Shown: in pieces, positions 19,002 through 29,920 of the stretch | Position numbering within the stretch: the stretch's first letter is position 1 | Layout of the letters: each line of letters opens with the position of its first letter | NCBI GenBank assembly: GCA_018398765.1 | Contig: JAHBMJ010000524.1 | Coordinates: 5,001-42,035, forward strand | Direction: 5' to 3' | DNA: 37,035 nucleotides | Source of the DNA: Chromera velia | Lineage: Eukaryota; Sar; Chromeraceae | Position numbers and translations under genes: made by a program | The notes under the pieces: model-generated | What the model was told of the DNA's origin: nothing | The model's database searches: none | The model's input: only the letters and a program-made list of their open reading frames with translations

Positions 19002-22000
19002 TCAAAATCCAACTTTCACTCCTTCTGTTCCTCCCTTTTCTTTCTTATTTTCCGTTTCCTTCCTATGCGGCGTCCTGCGTTTGTCTCTTTCGAAATCGGC
19101 CACTAGTTTTGGAGCTCCTGTGTCCTTTGTTGCCAACCAGACAAAGGAACCGTCGTTGTAGGAGACTCGGTACTCAGTCTCCCCCTCTGTTTCTCTTGAC
19201 GCCTGAATGTGAACTGGAACCACGCGGCGACTGACGTGTTGCTTGCGTGTGCCAAAGCGCTGGAACGCAGCAGGCAGAAACTCATCCCTTCTCGGAGGGC
19301 TATCACGTTGAAACTCTTCGTCCGAAACTTCCCCCAGCTCGGCAAGAATTTCATTCGCTGCCCTGTCCAAGTCTGAGTTGGCATCTTCGCTCGACTGACT
19401 TGAAATCTCACTCAGTCCGTCTACAGGACCTTTTCCATTTTCTGTTGCAGAGAGCTGCTGTGGAGCCTCTGCCTCTCTCTCGCCTTCTGCATTGTCAACA
19501 GACGGCTGAGAATCCTTTCTCTCTGTCGCTCGTTCTGTATCTGCTGCAGGGCTATGACTGTTTCTCTACCTCCCCTGACCTTGAGTCTGTCTGACTCGGA
19601 ACCTTCGCAAACGAGAAAGATGAATCACCTCTCTCTTTCCTCCCTCCTGCAGTTGAATCACATAATACATGGAATGCTTCAACACTTGCCCTACAACAAT
19701 AAATGGTCCCCTCCATGCCGTCTGGAGTTTATTTCTCTTCAACCTTTCAATCCTCATGAGGACTAACTCACCCACTGAGAAAGCAAACTTCCTCACCGGT
19801 GGTTTTCTCTTTTCCGTCCGTTGCTGACTCTTCTGGATGCTCTGTCCGATTTTCTCCCGAGTCTCCTCCATCTTCTTCTTTAAGAATTCAAGCCAGTCAG
19901 GAACGTCGGTTGCTGGCAAATCTGTAAACGCATCTGTAGGGAGAAGAAGATGAGGCGGTGTTATACCAAACACAAGTTTGTAGGGAGTGTGATTGGTGAT
20001 GTCGTGCACAGATGTGTTGTATGCCCATGCACATTGTCTGCACACTGCCGCTCACTTCCCTGGATTCTTCTCCACACACTTGGCTAACATGTTCACGAGC
20101 GTCTGGTTGAATCGTTCAGTCAGAACGTTCCCTTGAGGATGATAGGCAGTCGTTCGAATCCGCTCAACTCCTAAGAGTCGACACAGTACGGAAACGATCT
20201 CTGCACAGAAGTTTGTGCCTCGGTCTGAAAGAAGAAAACGAGGGAAGCCGTGATCCAGAAACACGAAGTCAAGAAGTAGACGTGCAATTGTCGTTGCTGA
20301 CATCTCCACGAGAGGGAAGATGTGCGCTTACTTAGTGTAGTGATCGGTGACGACGAGTATATACTTGTACCCGCCTGGAGCTGTTCGAAACGGACCCACG
20401 ATGTCCATTCCATAAAGCTCCCTTGGCCCCGAAACAGGAATGGAGGTCACCCCCGGATCGGTGCCTCTTGCTGGTGTTCGCCTCTGGCAAGGCCCACAGG
20501 TCTCACACCAGTCCTTCACGTCGTTCGCCATGGAGGGCCACCAGAAGCTCTCCTTCACTCGATGCAAAGTGTGACGAGTGCGGAGGTGCCCGAACAAAGC
20601 GTGATCATGGTTGGACGCAATCATGCGATCCCTCAGAGCTGCAGGTACCATAAGCTGCTCCCTGTCTCCCTCCATGCAGTACAGGATTCCATTCTCCGTG
20701 CGAAAGCGATCTGCAGACAGCAGGATAGTTCTGGATACACGGTCGCTCTGAGGTAATCCTCCTGTTTTCAAGTATCTGATGCGTAGACCTATGTATGCAT
20801 CACCTCCTGAATGCTTCTGCAAATCCTCAAGAAAACCCTCTCCCTGCTCAGAAGGCTCTCTCTCCTCCTGCACATTTCCTTCTCTATCTCCTCTGTGATC
20901 GGTCTCTTCGGTTTTGTTTGTGTCTACTGGCTCTACCGGAGCAGCATGCACCGTTCCCTCTGCTTTACAGGGAGCGGTGGAAGAGTTGGGTACCTTCTGC
21001 CTCAAGCGACTGAGTGCATCTGCCTCAGAGTGCAGCCTGCCAGGGATATGTTGAATGTTAAGGTCATAATCAGCCAACTCAGTGGCCCACCTCTGCAGCT
21101 TTGTGTTGTTGAGCTTCTTGTCTTTCCAGGCCAAAAGGGCTTTGTGGTCCGTCTGCAGGGTGTTTCTCTTACCGAGAAGATAGTGCCTCCACTTGCGGAG
21201 ACAGTGCATGACCCCGAGTCCCTCCTTCTCCGAGATGCCCCATTTCCTCTCCATTGTAGTCAAGGTCTTCGAACAGAATTCGATCACCTTCTCTATCTCA
21301 TCTATTCTCTGCTTCAAGACTCCTTCCACTGCTTCATCGCTTGTGTCCGCCTTCACGATGAAAGGTTCAAGCACTCGCAGATGAGCAAGGCAAGGTGCCC
21401 CGCAGAGTCGGTTGCGCAAGGTGTTGAAAATGGCCTGTGCCTCTTCTGTCCACCTGAATGGACTCTGTTTCTTTTCTTCTCTTTCTGCTGTTTTGAGGAG
21501 GGTGGAGAGGGGAAAAGCAATTTCACTGAATCGTTCGATGAACTGTCGATACCACCCGACCAGTCCTAAAAAGGAACGCACCTCTGCTCTGTCCCGTGGA
21601 GGTTCCATATTTCTGAGCGCCTCCAGCTTTACTAGGTCTGGTCTGACCCCATCTGCAGACAAGAGAAAACCCAAATACTTTACCTCTAACAGAGCAAACT
21701 GTGCCTTCTCCACCTTCAGTTTGAGACCGCACTTCTGCACTCGGTCTAAGAGGGTCCGAAGATCCTCCAGATGCGAGTCGAAGTCTTTTGAGAATACGAT
21801 CAGGTCGTCGATGTACACGAGCGCAAGCTCACGGGGAAGCCCTGACAGCACCAGTTGCATGGCTCGCTGAAATGTTAATGGTGCATTGATTAGTCCTTGA
21901 GCCATGATTTTGAACTGATACAGCCCGAATGGTGTAACGAATGCTGTCTTTTCTTTGTCTTGTTCTCTCATCCCGATCTGCCAGAATCTTGAAAACACGT

Positions 22001-23630
22001 CCAAGACAGTGAAAACTGAAGCCCCCTCCACCAGGTGAACTACCTCGTCGATGCGAGGCATTGGGAACCCGTCTTTCTGCGTGGCTGCATTCAGCTTCCG
22101 AAAGTCGAGACAAAAGCGGATTGTTCCATCAGGTTTAGGGACTAACACCATCGGAGTCGCCCATATGGAGGACGAGGGTTCAATCAGCCGTGCTTCCTCC
22201 ATCTGCTTCAATTCCTCCCTCAGCATCTCTCTCTGGCTGTAGGCGACTCTGTCGTGGTACTACCAAATAGGTGGTCCCATCGTGTGCACTTCGTGCACGA
22301 TCTCTTTTCCATCCACCTGCAGCCTTCCCAAATCAAAGCGATGCTGAGACTAAGCATCAGGGAACGAATCAATTACCTCTGCGAGTTGTTTTTGTTGTTT
22401 TGAAGAGAGATGATCAATCTTGGCTCTTTTGGAGACTTCAGGCAAGGACCTGCCTTCAGGTCCTCCTGTCAGCCTTTCCCTCTTTCTCTCTGCCCGTTCC
22501 CTTTCCATTTCTGCCGGTGTCCGTTTGTTTGAGCTGTGAGAGCTTGGTGAGCTCGATGAGCTTTTGATCGCACATACAGCTTGGAAGGATCTCCAAGCTG
22601 CTCTCCAAGCGTACCTATTGCCCAGCATCTCATCCTTCATCCTCTTCCATTGTCCGTTCGTTTCCTTATACTTCTTCTCGAGTTCGCTTTGTCGACCTGC
22701 ATGCCATGCATCTGCCCAGAGAGCCGCCACTGCTTGTTCTCTCGAATTCTCGACGGAGATTGCCTTGGCTATCTCCTGTCCGGCTCCCAGAGTGCATTCT
22801 TCCTCCCCAAAGTTGGAAACTCTTATCTTCACAACTCCTCTTCCTTCTATCTTCAGCACTTGATCAAGGACGGCCAGCTGGAATTTCCCATTCTCCTGCT
22901 GCCATTTCTTTTCAATGTGGATTTCTGCCCCTGACTCAAACCCACTCACTAAACAAACGATCTCCACCTCCGCTCGCCTAGGCGGGATAGAGGAATGCTG
23001 CACAATAGAGACAGGCTGCTGCTGAAGTGAGATTGTGGAAGAGAGAGGGAAGACTGGAAAGTGCGAGTAGATCATTCTGTTGTTCTTCAGGTCGAATGTG
23101 ACATCCTTCTTGTTAGACAGGAAATCCAAGCCCAACAGAAGCTCGATGTCGCTCCCCCGAGTGATGAGAATGTCCCACGGGAGTGCAGGAAGAGTTGATT
23201 GGGGATGGGAGAGGAAAAGCGTCGTCTCCCCCACCACCTCCACATTGGCTCCTCCATACGACATCAAGTCAAATTTCGTCTCCCGAATTTCACACCCACA
23301 TTTTCGTGCAAACGCCTCACTGCTCAATCCGAGACCTGCACATGTATCAAGACATGCAGGGATATATACGCCTTTGTCATTCACATTCCCACTGACACAT
23401 ATTTGAGTGATGCACTGCCCTGTATTATGAATTGCACTCACAGGACAGGATTCACTGCTGGTCATTGCCGGCAGGTCACGTGTCTTCTCTTCACTCTCGA
23501 CTGAAGACCCGGAAGGATGGACAGGACGTGGGGCCTTCAGCCACGCCTGCCCCTCCTGTTTGACGAGCCCCCTCTGTTCTTGTAGAAGCCCTGGCACATT
23601 CTCCAACCCTCTGCCCAAGGATCTGTGCAC
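19002..23630 (-). pseudogene. Gypsy pol: protease, reverse transcriptase, RNase H, integrase, chromodomain-like tail
   Basis: One reading frame runs throughout, broken only by stops: TAG 22350-22352, TAG 22260-22262, TAA 20328-20330, TGA 20052-20054, TAG 19566-19568. Protease: ACLDTCAG at about 23337-23354 (usual DTG/DSG is DTC here). RT (22226 onward): LVPKPDG, TVLDVFSRFWQI, and YIDD (about 21804-21815). RNase H: ADTSDEAVEGVL and LQTDHKALL. Integrase: H..H and CETCGPC zinc-finger residues near 20600-20490; catalytic D in MDIVGPF, D in SDRGTNF, E in TERFNQ; then a GPY/F-like module (WRGPFIVVG...HLSRLRRF). The 3' end (about 19200-19080) has [13 protein letters not shown]...LVADFERD, resembling a chromodomain. 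The preserved frame with five stops indicates point decay rather than large rearrangement. Confidence 0.92.
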
Positions 23631-24530
23631 TCAGCTACGAAGTGAGGGCCGTTGTAGACCCGACACTTCACTCCATCAGATAAGCCGCCTCCGCTACCCC
23701 CATTCTGCCCTCCATTCTGCTGCCTGTTTCCCTGCCAGTGGCCTCCCCTGTTGCTGTTCCCTCGGCCTCTGCCTCCTCCGTTGCCCCGGGCTGTTCGATC
23801 TGTCAACCTGAGACTGGAGAGCTGCGACTTGGCCTTGAAGCTGTGAAAGAACACGGGAGAGGTCAGGGTATGCTCCTGCATTGACAGCAGCAATGGGAGG
23901 GATTGGGGTCGCTTTGTTCGGCTGAGGGGCTGTAGAGGGAACCCCGTATGCATTTACAGGGTTCGTGGATGCATACTTTGGGTTGTTCAGCTCGTAGTAG
24001 TGCTGGGCCGTTTTTGAGAGTTCGGTGAAATCTGAGATGTCCCCCTTCTTCATGAGCTCTTCATTTACTTCCTCCAGAAGAATCGCCATGAAAAGTGGGA
24101 TCATTTCCTCCTTGTCTGCCAGTGGTTGAGCGACCCTGTACTGGGATATGAAGGCTTGCTAGAAATTCTCCCAGTCCGTGTAGTGGTGAGGGCGTGGCCG
24201 TGCGATGGTCTTCCACGCCGCCAAACATTCGACTTCCTTTGGACCCTGGCTCTCGAGGAAAGCATCCTGGAGTTCTCTTCTCGTCTTCACAGTCCCTGTT
24301 GCCTTGAGATCCAGCCACCAGCGCAAAGCCTCTCCTGAGAGATGACGACCAAAATATCCGATGGTCGTTGCATCATCGAGATCCAGAACCGTTCCCCCTG
24401 TCTGTTCCATAAAGTTCCGAATCCAGACAGCTGGATCATCGCCTTCAAGTGCCTTTGGGTGCACTTTCGGCTTGTATACTGCACAGCAAGGCTGAAGCTT
24501 CTTTGTGTTTTCCAGCTTGCTGAAGTCCAT
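23537..24530 (-). pseudogene. Gypsy gag (capsid/nucleocapsid)
   Basis: ATG at 24530, 76 bases past the 5' LTR. The capsid part (DPAVWIRNFMEQTGG...GEALRWWLDL...RRELQDAFLES) is typical of Ty3 gag. A TAG at 24159-24161 splits it. The frame continues with FMAILLEEVNEEL and a Gln-rich coiled segment (LSQLQGQVAALQSQVDR), then changes by +1 near 23780-23800. The second frame holds a Gly/Arg/Asn-rich region and a degenerate zinc knuckle (C..Y...H....C, about 23665-23627, second Cys replaced by Tyr), ending at 23537. It overlaps pol by 94 nt; passage from this frame to pol is -1. Confidence 0.85.
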
Positions 24531-24596
24531 CTTTCAATACATGCAGAGACGGATGACTGTTGTTTAATTAGAGGTCTCCGAGAAGCGGAGAGCTCT

Positions 24597-24604
24597 AGCT
24601 ACCA
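24597..24604 (-). other. Primer-binding site of the Gypsy element
   Basis: On the - strand TGGTAGCT follows the LTR after two bases (AG), complementary to a tRNA 3' end AGCUACCA. Complementarity may extend further (to about 24587). The tRNA identity is not determined. Confidence 0.7.
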
Positions 24605-24606
24605 CT

Positions 24607-24971
24607 TGTCACGCTCTTAGGAACTAAAGTGAGGACTTACCATACGACTTCACTTATCAAGCTTAACGTACGTGGAGGAATCTGTCCATCAGACCTCCTT
24701 GTTCCTTTCGTATTGTTTTGTTTCAATCTTAATCAATCTTATTCTTTCCATGCATTGACTTGCATACATGCATGCTTCTGTATTTCCGAATTAATTCTTT
24801 TTTCATGAAACCTCAGGGCGTGGGTGACGCCATAGCGGACGGCCTGACGTCTAACCCTTGTGCCCGCGCTTTCTCAAGCACTGGCTCTACTGATTGCCCA
24901 GCGCTGCCCCTTCACCCACTAGTCCGATTTGTGCACACGGTGAACTAATTTCGGTGGAGCTTGCCGTAACA
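24607..24971 (-). repeat. 5' LTR of the Gypsy element (365 bp)
   Basis: TGTCACG...GTAACA on the + strand, same length as the outer 3' LTR. Confidence 0.93.
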
Positions 24972-24976
24972 CCTAT
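24972..24976. repeat. Target-site duplication CCTAT, right copy
   Basis: Identical to 18273-18277. Confidence 0.9.
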
Positions 24977-25411
24977 AACTCGTAACTACTCGTTTCTATA
25001 AAGAACTTAATTTGAATTAATGCTAACTCTACTAATAACTCTATTCAATGTTTGTATAACTTAAACATTTGAATAATATAGCTAGAGTTAAACTTATAAA
25101 TAGACTTATAATAACGGGATACACCCAACTAGTTGCGTGAGTGTAGCGGCTAGCTATATGTTGGCAGATGAGGGCTCATCGAGATAGAGACAGTTAGTCA
25201 GATGGAAGATCTGTCATGCGAGACGTTTGTTGTTATTCCCTCGTTCATTCTGTTTCTGTCAGTCTGACTCTCATGCGACAGAAAGGCGACTGTTGATTCA
25301 TGTGGCTAAATCACATGTAATGATGCGCGCGCTTACTTTGATCGATCGCGGCCCCAGAACGACACACACACGGGCCGGTTCCATCACATTCGGCACGCAA
25401 AGGCGGAGCGC
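24977..25411. other. Spacer between the two LTR elements
   Basis: No gene identified. A + strand ORF (25227-25490) runs from unique DNA into the next LTR and has no recognisable domain. Confidence 0.5.
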
Positions 25412-26195
25412 TGAACTGCGCTGGTTGGACTTCATGTCTGAGCCAGGCAGCCAGGTAAGACTAGAAGGAAACGGGCGCCAAAGGGCCTAGAATGAACACT
25501 CACAGAGAGCCGATTGATTGAAGTTGTTGGTGCAAGAAGGTATAAGACCGAGTTCGATTTTAGACCGGGTTCAGATTTTTCTAAGTTAGAAGTTCAAGTT
25601 TAGAGCGAGAATCGAATCTAAGGTTCCGAGAGAATCCTCCGACTAGCTTGTAATCCAAATTCCTAAATCGCACTTCAATTTTGCTTTTTCGTTTCAATCT
25701 GATTTTTCGGATTTTTCTGTTAGATATGTTCGTCCGATTTTCTGGATGCATCCGATTTTCCAAACGCCTGATCCAGCGGCTTTGATCATCTTTCAAACTA
25801 GTCTCCATGCAGCTGTAGTTGTTGTAACACTTTCTGTGTCTAACGTACCCCACGTAAGCTTAAACTCGATCGTATGAACCCCGTTCCTGCAATTTCTGTA
25901 TTTATTCATTTTGATATTATTATAAATCAATGTATTTAATTCATTTCTTTTTCTAATCTTATTTCTTCTTTATTTCTAAAAACAACTATTCCTAAAATTT
26001 TTCTAAATAAATTTATTACTTTCTTTATTTTTGATTCTTTCTCTTTATGTTTTATTTCTACCAGCTGGTTTTATCAATTTATTTCATTACATAAAGCCAT
26101 CCATTCTTTACTTTTTAACTAAAAGTGTTAGTGACTTTCTTTATCTTTCTTTGTATATTAACTATATTTTTAAGAGTCTAAACTACAACGGAACA
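25412..26195 (-). repeat. 3' LTR of the second element (784 bp)
   Basis: Near-identical to 29088-29916 over most of its length. It contains two 18-bp units TCCGATTTTC... at 25733-25768 where the other copy has five. Confidence 0.88.
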
Positions 26196-26209
26196 CGTCC
26201 CCCTTTCTT
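26196..26209 (-). other. Polypurine tract of the second LTR element
   Basis: AAGAAAGGGGGACG on the - strand abuts the 3' LTR (TGTTCC...). Confidence 0.7.
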
Positions 26210-29068
26210 AAGGCCGCAGTCCCCGGCGGTTTGATTATAAATAAGTGATAACCTGGTCTGAGGAGCAGGAATGACTTGAGCGATTTCCGTAGACTGAATG
26301 GTGAGCAATTCAGTAAGCAATCATTCAGCATTCAAAATGAGCGATTCATTACATAAATCCTGCCATGCAACAAAGTGGAACGAACGGAACATAACGAAGT
26401 TGAAAGAACAGTCACGCAGAATACAGTGACTGTCCCCCTTTTTTAACATTCTTCTTTCCTTTTGTCGTTTTATTTTTTAGGGAAAATTCAAAGGAACATT
26501 AAGGAAGGACCACTGTAAGGCAACGAAGAGAACTGTTGAGGGAAAGGGCCATAGCTTATCGCAGCATGTCAAAGTGCCAGATTATCCTTCATCAACAAAA
26601 GAAACCAATCAGATTTGATGTCAGAAAAGAGAGCAGAAAACAATTTGACAGCGGAGCAAAACAGCAGTAGAAAGAAAAAAAAAAAAAAAAAGTTCTTCTT
26701 CTATCATTTTTCTGCCCTTAGTACGTGCCCCTCTCTTATACAAAGGCAATTCCACACGTCTTCTATCCAGCGAAGTTGTACCGAGTTCTTGTGTGGCACT
26801 GCCCCTCTCTAGGCATAGGAAGGATCCGCAGATGTCTTCACTAAGTCTTTCCAGTATGCTCGTCGACGAAGTTCCATAAGGACCCACGCAAGGTCCTTGC
26901 TATCCTAATCTACACGTTGGCGCCTACTTAATTTTCATTTCTTTTACCAGCCAGCCATCAGCCAATCAAAATGGAGCGAAAGCTTCCAAAAGAGACAAGA
27001 ATAGATATTTCGCCTTTGTATGCAGTCACCGTGACTGGGTGGTGTCTTGTGGATTCAGTGTTTCTCAACAATGTTCAAATTCTCACACACAGTCAACAGC
27101 GAACACTTCATTCCCAAGACCTTCCTTTAACTCAGTTTCTTTGCTTCTATTATACTGATTCATCAGTGCATCCTCTAAACCTTTATTTTGACCTCACTCC
27201 TTGAGGTGCATTGCTTTGGAAGCTCGATCATTCGCTTCATGATCGGCAATCGTCTGCGTATATCTGCGTCCAATCCTTTCAGTGACACCTTTTCACTTTC
27301 TGTCGAGAGGAACGGTGCGACCGGGGCTTACCGACCACGGAAGGAGCCCGGCCACGCGGCAGCAGTCACATTTGGTCACACTTTTGATCACACTTCGTCT
27401 TTCAAAGGTCAGGCCTGCCGTTCCCTCGGGGGTATCAGATTGGCCCAGCACTGCGCCTTGTGCATCTTGTACATCTGATGGATCTCAACACCCCGGCTCG
27501 ACTTCGAGATCGAAAGATCCAGTCTTGTCAGCATCAGAAAGCGTCACAGTTCACACCAGAAAGAACTCTTTCAGCTCTGCTCTCTCAGAGAGAAATCCCG
27601 ACGACTTCATTGAGCAACCAAGAGTGGTTGTTGGGCCGTGGCACACTCAGCCTTCTGCTGAATGCCCATACCTTTCGCATCGTCCGTTTCAGATGCAAGA
27701 GGTCAATCGCACCGAGGTGCCAACCACAGTGAATGGGTGTGTGTTATGGCGGCCAGTCCATGCATACGATTGGTCTGTTTATTTTTTTTTGTGTGCACAC
27801 AGTTGTCTCGAGTCTGGCATGCATGTGTATCATCCCACCACATACTAAGTCTTACTTCACACACACCTTTTTCACCCAATCTTCCATTCCCCAACAAAAG
27901 GTTTCTTTATCGATACACAAGCAACTTATCCTGAGCCTCCTAAGGCTTGCTCCATCGTCGCCAGCTAGCAAGAGGTCCAAGCTCCAGCGAGGTTCAGAAG
28001 TTCCACAGTTCCGATTCAATGGTCGCTCCATCCGTTGTTTCAGTTTGCAGAGAGGGCTGATTCTCAGAGGGATGTCGACCCCCACAGAGGCGCTCGTGCC
28101 TGTACGAGACTGCTATTGTTTTTCTTAGAGGGTTTGTGGGGAGGAGTTTCATCTGCGAGTGCAGAGGTTGCTGTTCGATTCGGGAAAGAACTGCTGGCTT
28201 GACCAAAAAGGTCAGTCATTTTCGGTCACGCGGCGTCTCATGATAATTTGGTTGCGTGTGCCCCGGCATTCCACCGCGCGGCGGGGGAGGAGTCACGTGC
28301 GTGGACCCAAGGAAGCAATTGACCCCGCGCTATTTGGATTCAGCGCGTGAAGGTCAGTCAATCATCTTTGGCGAGAGTCTTAACCTTTCCTCTTAATTCT
28401 GTATTGTTTCACCAATGTCTGTCTCGGGAGCGCAAGCTCCACATGGTACTAAGGCTGGGATAGAAAAGAGAGAAACAAAGAAAAATGAACAGCGCTTCGC
28501 GGTTTGCTCTGGTTTTGTTTGGGTGTCTTTCTCAAAGGACAGAAGACGGAAGAAAACGAAAATTCAGCAGCGCTTCGCGGTTTGCTCCGTTTTGATATGA
28601 TTTTTTTCTAAGTCAAGGGTGACGGTCCTCTCAACTCGAGGGGCTCTTTGTGGTTGACGAAGGCATTAGAGCGTACCAGAAGCTGGGTGTGAAAGCGTGC
28701 CGATATGGATGGAGTTGAGAAGGAAGAAAAGGAAGTCTGGGGACAGCAGGGTCCAAAGGAGTGACAGCTGCCCGCACACAGGTGAAGTCTCTTCTGAAAG
28801 GTCTCCAGCGAGTGGCAGAAGGAACTGCCAGATCCAGCGCTTGTAGGTGTGCTTGGATGAAGAGAACTCTTTGGTGTCGGTTCCTGAAGAGGAGTGGTCG
28901 GCCGTACAGTTCGACCTCTAGTTTGACCTTCTCTCTCGGTCTCTTGTTGGAGGTCCCGGCAAGGAAGAGAGTTTCTGAAGTTGCCTGAATGGAAATCTTC
29001 CAAGTGTCTGTGCTGAGAGACTCGATTGGTCTCCAGCTAGTTTCGCTCTTTGCAGGTTGTGTTCAACT
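26210..29068. other. Interior of the second LTR element, coding status unclear
   Basis: The longest ORFs are + 27282-27848 (188 codons) and - 29003-28608 (131 codons); neither shows a known domain. The - strand ORF starts where a gag would, 85 bp inside the 5' LTR, but is Ser/Thr/Pro-rich and unrecognised. A + strand stretch near 28150-28200 reads LLFDSGKN, loosely like a retroviral-type protease active site, but it lies antisense to the element and I do not rely on it. A run of 18 A lies at about 26673-26690. A word CAGCGCTTCGCGGTTTGCTC is repeated at 28489 and 28568. Confidence 0.5.
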
Positions 29069-29085
29069 CTCGCGGCAAGTCACCA
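29069..29085 (-). other. Primer-binding site of the second LTR element
   Basis: TGGTGACTTGCCGCGAG on the - strand begins two bases inside the 5' LTR. Further downstream bases (AGTTGAAC) resemble a tRNA T-loop complement, so pairing may extend beyond 20 bases, although the tRNA stem does not fold perfectly. Confidence 0.65.
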
Positions 29086-29087
29086 CG

Positions 29088-29916
29088 TGAACTGCGCTGG
29101 TCAGACTTCGTGTCTGAGCCAGGCAGCCAGGTAAGACTAGAAGGAAACGGGTGCCAAAGGGCCTAGAATAAACTCTCACAGAGAGCCGATTGATTGAAGT
29201 TGTTGGTGTAAGAAGGTACAAGACCGAGTTCGATTTTAGACCGGGTTCAGATTCTTCCAAGTTAGAAGTTCAAGTTCAGAGCGAGAATCGAATCTAAGGT
29301 TCCGAGAGAATCCTCCGACTAGCTTGTAATCCAAATTCCTAAATCGCACTTCAATTTTGCTTTTTCGTTTCAATCTGATTTTTCAGATTTTTCTGTTAGA
29401 TATGTTCGTCCGATTTTCTGGACATGTCTGATTTTCATGACATGTCTGGTTTTCCGGACACGTCCGATTTTCCGGACGTGTTCGATTTTCTAGACGCCTG
29501 ATCTAGCGGCCTTAATCATCTTTTAAACTAGTCTCCATACAGCTGTAGTCGTTGTGACACTTTCTGTGTCTAACGTACCCTACTTAAGCTTAAACTCGAT
29601 CGTATGAACCCCGTTCCTGCAATTTCTGTATTTATTCATTTTGATATTATTATAAATCAATGTATTTAATTCATTTCTTTTTCTAATCTTATTTCTTCTT
29701 TATTTCTAAAAACAACTATTCCTAAAATTTTTCTAAATAAATTTACTACTTTCTTTATTTTCGATTCTTCCTCTTTATGTTTTATTTCTACCAGCTGGTT
29801 TTATCAATTTATTTCATTACATAAAGTCATCCGTTCTTTACTTTTTAACTAAAAGTGTTAGTGACTTTCTTTATCTTTCTTTATATATTTCTAAGAGTCT
29901 AAACTATAATGGAACA
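29088..29916 (-). repeat. 5' LTR of the second element (829 bp)
   Basis: Matches 25412-26195. The extra length is mostly an expansion to five 18-bp units at 29409-29498. Confidence 0.88.
29409..29498. repeat. Five 18-bp tandem units inside the LTR
   Basis: Units follow TCYGATTTTCYGGACRYG with variation. The other LTR has two units at 25733-25768. Confidence 0.85.
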
Positions 29917-29920
29917 GCGC

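Larger units (their letters stand above)
18278..24971 (-). mobile_element. Ty3/Gypsy LTR retrotransposon (chromovirus-like), full length, decayed
   Basis: 6694 bp. The LTRs begin TGTCACG and end GTAACA. Perfect 5-bp target duplication CCTAT at 18273-18277 and 24972-24976. A primer-binding site (24597-24604) lies 2 bases inside the 5' LTR and a polypurine tract (18933-18944) beside the 3' LTR. Gene order on the - strand is gag, protease, RT, RNase H, integrase, then a chromodomain-like tail, which is Ty3/Gypsy order. One extra partial LTR sits at the 3' end. Six in-frame stop codons and a frame change in gag make it inactive as read. Identical LTR length and an intact duplication point to a fairly recent insertion. 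Confidence 0.93.
25412..29916 (-). mobile_element. Second LTR retrotransposon, apparently non-autonomous (LARD-like)
   Basis: Direct repeats of 784 and 829 bp, both TGAACTGCG...GGAACA on the + strand, bracket a 2.9-kb interior. GCGC flanks both sides (25408-25411 and 29917-29920); shifting the boundary by one base gives a 5-bp AGCGC duplication instead. On the - strand a PBS-like TGGTGACTTGCCGCG lies two bases inside the right LTR and AAGAAAGGGGGACG just before the left LTR, so the right LTR is 5' and the element faces the same way as its neighbour. No RT, integrase or protease motif is visible in the interior in any frame, which fits a large derivative mobilised by another element's proteins. 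Assignment to Gypsy or Copia is not possible from this. Confidence 0.8.

Noticed and set aside
20052-20054. UGA read as Trp (a variant code)
   Set aside because: The position suits Trp, but the same frame also has TAG and TAA stops, and the host gene models here use ordinary stops. Decay is simpler.
18431-24948. 62-codon ORF (MHTCMLLYFRINSFF...) present in the LTR copies
   Set aside because: Antisense within the LTR; repeated because the LTR is repeated. No independent evidence for expression.
29045-29087. tRNA-like 3' end (T-loop-like TTCAACTC followed by ...CACCA)
   Set aside because: No matching 5' acceptor, D or anticodon arms, and the T stem does not pair. Best explained as a primer-binding site complement.
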